From Boswellia sacra (taxonomy: Eukaryota; Streptophyta; Magnoliopsida; Sapindales; Burseraceae), in contig SNVD02001360.1 in the NCBI GenBank assembly GCA_013180625.2, positions 1 through 64,000 of the forward strand: a stretch of DNA of 64,000 nt. Reading direction: 5' to 3'. The translations under genes were made by a program, and so were the position numbers. Below, piece after piece: positions 11,740 through 20,284 of the stretch. The notes beneath the pieces were generated by a model. It had not been told where the DNA came from. It made no database searches and saw only the letters and a program-made list of their open reading frames with translations. How positions within the stretch are numbered: position 1 is the first letter of the stretch; the number at the start of each line of letters is the position of its first letter.

Positions 11740-13264
11740 GGGCAAATTTTAGAGATAACCTTGAGGTATGACATACTGTTCAAGTGGCCTCATTCTTTCC
11801 AAAATAAGCACAAATGACCCCAACGTTACTCTCCCCGTTACACATAGCGGGGCTAGATTGGTAAATGAGTAGTTAATATTTTTGAAAATCATTTTTTTAT
11901 TTTCTAAATATTTAAATTATATAATGTAAATTTTAAAAAATAAAATAATAAATAAATACTTGTAACCTAAACCTAAATCTAAAAAAATATTTCCGGCCTC
12001 CATCATATTTCCAGCCTCCGCCTCTTGAGACCTCTCAAAGCCATTGCTGTCAGCAGGTGCACCAGCTTCGTTGTGGGGTCAGCAGTCGGAGCCCTGAGAC
12101 TTGGCGATGTCAACAAAGATCTTGGCGGCGGGGTGGCCAATGTCGAGGAGCTTCCTGATGGTGGCGTTGTCGCTGGAGATAGTAACACTTCTCGAATTAG
12201 GTGAGGGCCGTGTAAACAAGGAGATGAAGCGACAGCACAGTAACTAGGTGAGGGCTACGTAGGAGTCAAGGATTGTGCATTGTGGCAGCGACAACTATCG
12301 GGTATTTATATGGGTTTGAGTTTGGATATGTCGTTGTGTTTTATTATAAAATTGAAATTTACTAGGTTAAGCAGATGACTGGGTTGGCTAATTGAGTATT
12401 GGGGTCGTGACAGTAAGGAAAATGAGGTGATTGGTTGTGCAATTCAACCATGGAAGGATTGATTGTGTTGTATGGACAAATTTTGCTTTATGGATGAATT
12501 TACAGCTGATTGAATTTGGTGTTGATGAAGGGAAAAGTGAAGAAGGGATTCAGGTTTGGTGGCAACGTCGATGCAGGAGTAGGTGAGGATAGAGAGAGAG
12601 AGGGAGAGTAGCTTTGATGTTATGTTAATGAAGATCATATAAAGAAGTTGAATTTTATACCGAGATTGTAGAGAAAGATATGTATCAAAGAGTGGCTTAT
12701 TATTTCTATATAAGGAGAGTTTGGTTAATTTCCAGATCTTTTACATATTTTGAAGAAAAATTGTGGCTTCTTCCTCTTTCTATTTTGTGGGTGTTTTACA
12801 TTAACAAGGGCTACTGCTTCTTCTTACAGAGGTCATTTACATGACTAGTGGTATTTTTCTAGATTTTGGAGAAAAATTGGGGCTTCTTCTTCTTCTTTTT
12901 TTCTAGATTTTTTACGTGAATAATGGCTTCTTCTTCTTTTTAATTAATTAGGAGAACTGGGTAAAGAGATGAACCGAGAGATGAAAAGAGGAGAGCAGTG
13001 TGATTATTTCTTAATTTTGATTAATATCCTTTTAATTAATTTGATTAATTTAGTGGTTCTTTGCCTTCAATATCAATGAAAAAGTCGTCAAAATAGAAAC
13101 TAGTATTTCAAGGGTAAAACAGTAATTGCACCTAAACTGGTTCACGGTATTAGAGGGTAACTAACATCGGGGTCATTTGTACCTATTCTTGAAAAAAAAA
13201 AAAAAAAAAAAGAGATCATTGAAAACAGTGTACGATATCTCAGGGTTATTTGTTAGATTTGCCC
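11740..13264. mobile_element. Non-autonomous Mutator-like element (Pack-MULE)
   Basis: The ends form long imperfect inverted repeats. The left begins GGGCAAATTTTAGAGATAAC and the right end, reverse complemented, begins GGGCAAATCTAACAAATAAC. Deeper in, both arms share a CAAATGACCCC motif. Flanking 9-mers TATTTATAA (11731-11739) and TATCTTTAA (13265-13273) agree at 7 of 9 positions, the target-duplication length expected for MULEs. No transposase is present. The interior carries a CCT7-like host fragment near 12040-12190. The element separates the UGT A 3' flank from the next unit's upstream block. Confidence 0.75.
12040..12190 (-). pseudogene. Captured CCT7 (TCP-1 eta) fragment
   Basis: Read on the minus strand from about 12190, the frame gives [10 protein letters not shown], then [12 protein letters not shown] and V-D-I-A-K-S-Q. 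From knowledge of the family, the eta subunit of the cytosolic chaperonin CCT has [30 protein letters not shown] at the N-terminal nucleotide-binding region. The match breaks near 12082; a shifted frame then gives A-D-P-T-T-K-L-V, resembling G-D-G-T-T-T-V-V. It is a partial exon inside the MULE and cannot make a chaperonin. GC content is higher than in the surroundings, consistent with capture of coding DNA. Confidence 0.7.
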
Positions 13265-14575
13265 TATCTTTAATTGGGTGACGTAAACTTGACCTGCCGA
13301 ACTAATTTTATCCAATCAAAACGTTGTTATCTTACTCTTTCCGAAGACAGAATCTTTTAGATCTTTATTCATACATTTGACATCATGTATATTAACTCTA
13401 TAGGAACTGACCAACGTGAGTTAGTTGAATTCCTCAAGCAAATTAAATAATCCACCGAAGTTTAACTTCAATCTCAGTTCGAAATAAAAAGTGAGACATT
13501 TATAATGTCTAAACTTAAATATAGCCTTAAATGACATGAAATAAACCATTAATCCAGTAATAAAAATAATTGATTTGTAGGCTTTACAGAAAAACTGGTC
13601 ATGATAACTTCTTTTAATAAGAGTGATAAAAGAAAATATATATGAAAAAAATTTAGAATCCCAGGGAGCTTGGAGCTGTTAATTTTGTTTTTTTTGTTTT
13701 TAATGGAGAATCAAACTTTAATTACCTATCGAAGCAACAAGTCAAAGCCTTTCTATCAAACATGGATTAACGTAGGGATAAACCAAGGTCAGACTCTGTT
13801 TGTTTTTTTTTTTTTTTTGAGTTTTTGTTTTCAAAACTTATATATATATATATTATTGATTTTTATTTTTGTTAAATTTTAAAAATAATATATAGTTGGA
13901 ATTGATTTAAATACATTGAAAAATATACGTTTTTCAGTTCAAAAGTGAAAGATCTCTAGCTATCACAAGTTCTCTAGAAATTATTATGTAATTTTCATTA
14001 TGTGTAGTCTATGGGCAATCATGAAACAGTATTCAAAACATTACAGGAGCATGCTAGTAAAATGAGGATGATGCATTGGGAATGGTTGGGATAGCTCAGC
14101 TTGTCACAACTTTCGACCATTATCGACGCGTCATCCTAATTTTACTAAAAGGCTTGCACGTGTATCAATTTAAAAAAATGAAAAAATAATAAAAGAAAAG
14201 TCCTAGATGGCTGGGAATGGAATTTAATTTGTTGAATCTTCAAAAAGCAAGACCATGTGATTCGACCCATAGATATTTGGTACAAAGAATAAACTTCTCC
14301 TTTGAACAGAGTTTCTCGATTTGTACGAGCAGCATTTTTTCCTACTTTGTGAAAAAATGACTATAAACTTAAGCAGATCAGGTTAGAAGCAAATAGGCTG
14401 TAGTAAACATTAAACAAAACACAATAATTTAAGAAAACCAACAAAATCATAGATATTTTTAGAAGAAGTAAAACAAAATGGAGAAAGCTTGTCGATGTGG
14501 ATTTTCCCCATAAAGCTCCCCCTAGAAGTAAAAAATTTTCAAGTAAAGAAGCTGTGTAGCAAAAGAGAGAATCGA
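13265..14575 (+). repeat. Orphan type-1 upstream block, then UGT B upstream region (type 2)
   Basis: Positions 13265-13645 match the upstream block of UGT A and D (CCAAT-type motif in TTTTATCCAATC near 13308, CTCAAGCAAATT near 13432) but stop just before the ATGATGAAAGC segment. From about 13690 the sequence matches the region upstream of UGT E instead (33030-33120 and 33415-33509). So B carries an orphan type-1 block followed by a type-2 block. A foldback sits at 14056-14146. No gene is seen. Confidence 0.6.
14056..14146. repeat. Small foldback (inverted repeat)
   Basis: Arms AGTAAAATGAGGATGATGC (14056-14074) and GCGTCATCCTAATTTTACT (14128-14146) pair at 17 of 19 positions around a 53-nt loop. 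It could be a tiny MITE or a structured RNA if transcribed; no target duplication is evident. Confidence 0.5.
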
Positions 14576-14860
14576 ATGGGGAGTCAACATGCTTCGGTTA
14601 TACCATTCCCAGCACAAGGTCATGTAATTCCTCTCATGGAGCTCTCACAATGCTTAGTCAAACAAGGCATCAAGATTACTTTTGTGAATACAGACTTTAA
14701 TCATACCAGGGTTATGAATGCATTGGCAATCAGGGATGAAATAGGTAGTCACATTCATCTTGCTTCAGTTCCAGTGGAAATGGAATCTCCAGGAAAAAGT
14801 TTTGGAGCACTTTTCTCGATAATGCCAAGGAATTTGGAGGAACTAATCGAATAAGACAAT

Positions 14861-15307
14861 TGATGAGGAACGGGGTTCCTCAAGTTAACAGGAAGGGAGG
14901 GAGATGTAGACAGAGGAAAGAGGAGAAACAATAGAAGAAATTTAGGGAGAAATAGAGTGAAATTGAGGGAGGAGACAATCTTTTTACTGAAAGATCAAAA
15001 AACCAATAACAATCAAGTATGAAAATAACATAACTAAAGGTTCCTATTTATAGGACCTTAAAGTATAGTTCTACTAGGAAATAAAATCCTATTAGGAAAT
15101 AGAATCATAATCCTAGTTTAACTAGAAAATACCAAAATTAAATCCTAAATAAAATAGTAAACTATTAATTTAGGAAAATGACTCAAATTAGGATTACTCC
15201 CAATTTAGGAAGTCAAAATTCCTAATAATAGTCAAAATCCCTAATTTATTAAAATCCCTAAAATCAAAATTAAAATCCCTAATCTATTCCTAATTTGTCC
15301 TACATCA
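14861..15307 (-). repeat. 3' LTR of the exon-1 insertion
   Basis: 447 bp, TGATGAGG...CCTACATCA on the plus strand. Its right 190 bp (15118-15307) match 17331-17520 nearly exactly, with only a few CCC/TCT differences, suggesting a fairly recent insertion. The adjacent GCGGAGGAGAA on the minus strand is a good polypurine tract. Confidence 0.8.
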
Positions 15308-15347
15308 ATTCTCCTCCGCTTGAAAGAACTCGACTCCTGGCGAGTTG

Positions 15348-16100
15348 TCAAGGAGGAAGTTGCCAATACACGAGAAAACGCCACGTCTTATCTTGCCCAA
15401 TTATTGGAAAGTCGTCAATCCAAATCTTCGCTTCATGATGATCCAATATTGTAAGCACACATGATAGAAAAATTATTGATACTTCAACGGCCTTCAATAT
15501 TGGTAGAGAAACAACAATTCTCATTGAAGATTTGATCGTTGATCCAATGATAGAAGTAGAAGAACCCAAATATGAATCACAACCTATGAAATCAACTTTT
15601 TGAATGATTTCATGAGATTCTTCACATATAGGCTCCACATCATCATTAGAATTCATCTTGCCCTCGATCTCAATATCACCTCTAGATTCTTCACATGTAG
15701 GCTCCACATCATCATTAGGATTCATCTTGCCCTCAATCTCAATATCACCTCTAGATTCATGTTCATCTTCAAGATCAACGTCGCTTGCTTCATCATCTCC
15801 ACTAGAATCATCACACTCATCCTCATGGTTTTTAGAAGTTGTATCCAAGATCCATTGATTCCTATGTTTGATAGATAACTCAAAATTAGAGGATTGTTTT
15901 GCGAGAACAGAAACTTGTAAGGCTTTTAAAGCTGCTAATACTTTTGCCATCCTGTTATCCATGGCGCCCTTTGTCCTATTTTCTGAGGCTTGTATCATTA
16001 GCTGAAGTGTTTCTAATATTTCAGGTTGTTGGACTAAATTTTTAGATGTGTCAGGGTCTTCAGTTTGGTTTTTCTTGCTTCTAATCATCATAATAGACAA
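15348..16100 (-). CDS. Gag-like ORF of the non-autonomous LTR element
   Basis: 250 codons, from MSIMMIRSKK. The N-terminal 90 residues are helical and basic, with N-R-M-A-K-V-L-A-A-L-K-A-L, as in the start of some gypsy gag proteins. The centre is very acidic and contains two tandem 23-residue repeats (starting E-S-R-G-D-I-E-I-E-G-K), matching a 69-bp DNA repeat at 15614-15751. The C-terminus runs to within about 40 bp of the LTR, where autonomous relatives carry the pol end, so the ORF may be a gag start fused to a pol end by internal deletion. Function is not recognised beyond this. Confidence 0.5.
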   Translation of the reverse strand: MSIMMIRSKKNQTEDPDTSKNLVQQPEILETLQLMIQASENRTKGAMDNRMAKVLAALKALQVSVLAKQSSNFELSIKHRNQWILDTTSKNHEDECDDSSGDDEASDVDLEDEHESRGDIEIEGKMNPNDDVEPTCEESRGDIEIEGKMNSNDDVEPICEESHEIIQKVDFIGCDSYLGSSTSIIGSTIKSSMRIVVSLPILKAVEVSIIFLSCVLTILDHHEAKIWIDDFPIIGQDKTWRFLVYWQLPP

Positions 16101-16177
16101 AATCAGACGAATTATGTGCTGTCGATGAACAGTACCGCGGTGAACAATAAACTATTAATTTAGGAAAATGACTCAAA

Positions 16178-17330
16178 GTCCTGCATGAGACTCTAGTGCC
16201 TGAACCTGGCCCTTGGGTCCTCATAAACAGAATAAGATGGTGTTCTGGTTTTCTCTATAGGAGCAACAACACCTTTCATCCTCTTCATCTTCAGATCACA
16301 AAGAAATAGAACGACCCAGAGGGCAAGAACCAAGAAGTAGAGGCGAACGAAAGATGAGAACTTGATAATAGAGAAAAACGAAAGAAGCAGATAGAGGAGG
16401 CAAGAAGAAAAAAAGGGAAAGGAGAGATAAAGAGGAAAACAAGAAAGAGGGAAAGAGATAAGCGATAGAGATAGAGAGAGGAAGAGAGAGGAAGGTTCTT
16501 GGTTTCCTGTTTTCTCTGTGAAACTCTGACCAAGACAAAGAAAGAAAACCCAAAGAAGCCCACATAATTTTCGGTGAAAAAAATGTTTTCTTTTCTTTAG
16601 AGAGAGTTAAGAGTTAGAGACAGTGATGAAGATGGGATTTTTTTTGGGGCGTTGCAGAAGGGTATTTCAGGTATCTACGTTTTTATTTATGTTAGGGAGA
16701 GTTGGAGAGTGTTTTGTGAGGTGAGGTGAGGTGAGGTGGGTTTGGTTGGAGGACATTTGAAGACATAACAAACATATATCTTCTCTTTCTATCTTTCCCA
16801 TTTTCTTTCTTTGTTTCTTTTTTGGTTTTTCTTCTACTACTACATAAACTTTGGTCCAGCTGGGCCATTGGAGAGAGAGAGTTAGTTGTGGTGTGGACTC
16901 TTCTTTATTCTCGAAGAGGTTTGAGTTTCCATGTTTCTTCTTGTTGGCCTGTGTGTGATAGAAAAAATTATATAAGTCTCCTACAATCCCCTTCTAGCTA
17001 GAGAGAGAGAGAGAGAGAGAGAGAGATCAGAAAGGGTGGCTGCAGCTAAAAGCAGGAGATAAATGGGATGATGCTGTTTTTCTGATGTGTTGCTGTTGCT
17101 GTTGTTGGTAGCTCCTTATTTTTAGGCTTTCCAAAGTGCTGTGCTGTTGTTGTGTGATGGGCTGAGAGAGAAACAGAGCCAGAGAGAGATTTATAGACAT
17201 TAGAATATGCTTTTGATATTACATTATTAATTTATTATACACCGCCATCGCTGTATCAGCCTCGCTTTGAATTTCCTTCAATACCCCTATTCTTTTTGGT
17301 TCCTTTCTCACCAAGGATTCTGTTTAACTA
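16178..17330 (-). pseudogene. Transduplicated host gene start (5' leader and first coding exon)
   Basis: On the minus strand an ATG at 16292-16290 opens a frame starting M-K-R-M-K-G-V-V-A-P, continuing with V-Y-E-D-P-R-A-R-F-R-H, a TAG stop, then S-L-M-Q-D-F. I recall a family of uncharacterised plant coiled-coil proteins with M-K-K-M-K-G-V-V and R-A-R-F-R-H-Q-S-L-x-Q-D-Y near the N-terminus; the TAG would be the Gln codon (CAG to TAG). The preceding kilobase is rich in GA/CT tracts, as in plant 5' leaders and promoters. The coding match ends exactly where LTR sequence resumes, at shared bases TTTGAG. Gene identity is moderate; the capture itself is well supported by structure. Confidence 0.6.
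17003..17026. repeat. GA microsatellite
   Basis: About 12 GA units inside the captured host segment, typical of plant 5' leader regions. Confidence 0.75.
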
Positions 17331-17520
17331 TTAACTAGAAAATACCAAAATTAAATCCTAAATAAAATAGTAAACTATTAATTTAGGAAAATGACTCAAA
17401 TTAGGATTACTCCCAATTTAGGAAGTCAAAATTCCTAATAATAGTCAAAATCTCTAATTTATTAAAATCCCTAAAATCAAAATTAAAATCTCTAATCTAT
17501 TCCTAATTTGTCCTACATCA
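17331..17520 (-). repeat. Partial 5' LTR of the exon-1 insertion
   Basis: 190 bp matching 15118-15307. The remaining LTR portion is replaced by the captured host segment; the join lies in TTAACTA, present on both sides, so a microhomology-guided template switch is plausible. Confidence 0.8.
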
Positions 17521-17762
17521 ACAATGCATCAAATAGTGATAAGAAAACTTGTGTTATAGCATATCCCCTTCTCCATAGGCCATGAAAATTGTAGCGAAGA
17601 AGGGAATCAAACGAGTTGTTTTCTATGCTGCTACAGCTACACAACTGGTCGTAAGATGTAGCTGCCAAAAGTTGATAGATGACGGACTTATAGATAATGA
17701 TGTAAGATCATTTATCACACTAAACCTTGTAAACTGTGCTTGTGAGGACAGGACACTAAAGA

Positions 17763-18540
17763 TATGTTTGGTGTGCTACACTGTATTATATAGTATTGTA
17801 TAACACTGTATTACATTTTATTGCGTAATAGTAAAAATAATGTTATGCAAAAATTATTTTGTGTTTGGTACACCTATATATTGTATTAATTTAAACAAAA
17901 AGTCACTAGAACCAACATTAAAAAGATTTTTTTAAAATATATATAAAATATAAAATTTATCTTATTGTATTTTATAAAAATTGATTAGATTTTCCAATTT
18001 TTGCATCTCTACCGGAAGGTTGCTGGAACTCCATCAGTCGCTGGTTGCCGGTAACATCCATCGGCACGTCTAGTGATACCACTAGCATCAAAACAATCTC
18101 TAAAAGCTGATCTACATAATGCCATAGGCTAAATCGTCTCCAAATGCATATTTTTGCCACAAAATCGATGAAAAATTTGGCCATCCGAAAGTTTTGTCAC
18201 CTCCTATGGCTAAACGATAGGTCATATTCCAAAAAATCTATCACTATGTCATAGATCAGGTTTCTTTGGTCATTTTTGTATCGTAGGTGTCACCACACGC
18301 GCTCCAGTACCGACGGCCAGATTCGAAGCTAGCAACTGTTTGGCAACTCCTCCAGTAGTATTTTTTTTAAATTTTTATAAAATTATAAATATAATTATAT
18401 AAATTTATAAAACAAAAAAATTAATTATAAAATTTTTTGAATTAGTGCTATACAATGTAATGCTAATATAATGTATTAACTTTACATAGTTTAATACATT
18501 AGGATGCATCTAAGAGTTACACTTTGTATACTATACAAAC
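17763..18540. mobile_element. Probable hAT-like MITE in the UGT B intron
   Basis: The intron of B is about 800 bp longer than those of A and D. The extra sequence begins near ATGTTTGGTGTGCTACACTG and ends near TACATTAGGATGCATC, with AT-rich subterminal regions that partly pair and a GC-richer centre (18000-18350). Boundaries are approximate and no exact target duplication was found. No coding capacity. Confidence 0.4.
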
Positions 18541-19612
18541 TAATGAATTCACTCAACCTCCTGTGATGAGTGTTGTAAATTCTTTTCTTCTAAAATTTTC
18601 TCTAGTCCTAAGTCTGCTTATTCAAAGAAGATAGTTTTCGAGAAATAATACACACATATAAAAAGACCATGAACTCTAACAAGCTTAAGTTATATTTTAA
18701 TTTGCATTTTAATCTCAAGAACTCTGGGTAGAACTACAAAAGTAATCTCAATTGCTATGATGCTTATAGTAATTGATAGTGACATTCCCGATCTTGATTT
18801 CGATTTTCCTTGCAGGAATTCCAACGAAGAACCAGATGTTTCAGTTGTCACCAACCATGCCTCCCATGAGCACAAAACACATAGGATGGACCACCCTTGG
18901 TGGCACAAAAGCAGAGAAAACAATTGTTGAAAACTACAATTAGAAACAACTGCAACTTATTACCTAGAATTGGCAGAATGTGTTTTGCAACTCAACTTAT
19001 TATCTAGAGTCTGCAGTAACTTGTTTGAAATGGCTTGATCAACAGCAGCCACAATAAGTCATATATATTGCATTCGGCAGTCTAGGAAAATTTGGCGGAA
19101 CCCAGTTCCAGGAATTGGCCATGGGGCTTTAACTCTCAACAGGCCATTTCTTTGTATTGTTCATCCTGATATTATCGAGGGAATAAATGATGCCTATCCA
19201 ATAGGATTTCAAGAAAGAGTTGCTTCTCGTGGCCATATAGTTAGTTGGGCACCTCAACAAAAGGTTCTGGAACATCCTTCCATTGCCTGCTTCATGAGCC
19301 ACTTTGGATGCATCTCCAGCATGGAAGGTCTAAGTAATGGGATCCCTTTCCTATGCTGGCCTAAGTTTGTTGACCAAATACACAATCAGAATTACATATG
19401 CAAGTTTTTGAAGGTTGGATTGGGATTCAATCGAGATGAAAGAGGAAAAGTTACACAAGAAGAAATTAAAAGTAGTAGAGGAACTGCTGGATGATGAAAA
19501 GTACAAGGCAAATGCTTTGGCTCTCAAGGAAAAGGTGATGAACATCATTAAAGAAGATGGTGCATCCTACAATAATTTCAACCATATTGTTGATTAATGG
19601 ATCAAGGCATAG

Positions 19613-20132
19613 ATTAAGAGAGTCAGTTTTTACAAATAGTTCAAATAAATTGTAGCTGTACTTGTTAGGAGAACCGTTCAATTAGAAATTGACACATCTC
19701 TTGTTTTTTAGAGGTTTTAAAATTTAAAATTTGAGAACGTGTTAAAACATAAGAGAAATATAACGTTAATCTCTTCTGGGCAACCGTATTCATTAGACTT
19801 GTTGAGATGTTCCAGCTGTTGTACCAAAACTTTCTCTTGACTATCTTATGATGTTTTGAATGAAGAAAGCTCTTACATGAAGAGTAAAATACATTGCAAA
19901 CTTTTTAAAATTCTCAAAATTTTCAAATCCTTTTAACTGATGATTTAAATATATAAAATATAAATCCTTCACATTTGTGTGTATTGGGATCATATTTCAA
20001 AAATATAAAAGGAAAATTAAAAAACCATAAATTTTTGGAAGGCCTTATGAGAAATAGTAACTTCTTTAAAGTTAGATACTCTACCCAACCTCTTATTTAA
20101 AATACTAAATTTGCTTCAATTCTCCAAAATTT
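19613..20132 (+). repeat. UGT B 3' flank, up to the LINE
   Basis: Aligns with the UGT A flank at 10858-11600 but lacks the 53-bp duplication and the MITE seen there. It ends in CAATTCTCCAAAATTT, the left target duplication of the LINE. No gene. Confidence 0.7.
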
Positions 20133-20284
20133 TTTTTTTTCGTAGGAAACACCAAAGCTTTATTGCTCTTATAAGCAAAAAGAAAAAAACTGTCAAGGGG
20201 ATAGCCTTGAAACAATTACAGCCTAACTAGGAAGCACAGCAGTTCTTTAACTGCTGATAACCAAAAGGAATCCTCTTCTATCAA

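Larger units (their letters stand above)
14861..17520 (-). mobile_element. Non-autonomous LTR element carrying a host-gene fragment
   Basis: The 2660-bp insertion begins TGATGAGG and ends CCTACATCA and is flanked by a perfect 5-bp duplication ACAAT (14856-14860, 17521-17525). Reading on the minus strand: partial 5' LTR (17520-17331), foreign host segment (17330-16178), about 29 bp of LTR sequence again, leader and a gag-like frame (16100-15348), a purine tract next to 15308, and a complete 3' LTR (15307-14861). No reverse transcriptase or integrase is present, so it must have moved with help from another element. Confidence 0.8.
14576..19612 (+). pseudogene. UGT83A1-like pseudogene interrupted by an LTR element (copy B)
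   Basis: Exon 1 starts at ATG 14576 (MGSQHASVIP) and is open to a TAA at 14852-14854. An LTR retroelement (14861-17520) then splits the exon, which resumes at 17526 and ends at 17701. The GTAAG donor is kept, but one G before it is missing, changing the phase. The intron (17702-18815) is enlarged by an inserted element. Exon 2 (18816-19612) has several stops and lacks about 95 nt between the Y-x-L-E-S/P and K-W-L-D-Q segments. In the PSPG box the catalytic-site signature H-C-G-W is H-F-G-C. This is the most degraded of the + strand copies left of the LINE. Confidence 0.9.

Noticed and set aside
12444..12638. 64-codon minus frame in the MULE interior
   Set aside because: No known motif; only the CCT7-like stretch at 12040-12190 was convincing.
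16291..16565. Two overlapping Ser/Leu/Phe-rich minus frames
   Set aside because: They come from CT-rich leader sequence in the captured host segment; two frames of the same low-complexity stretch.
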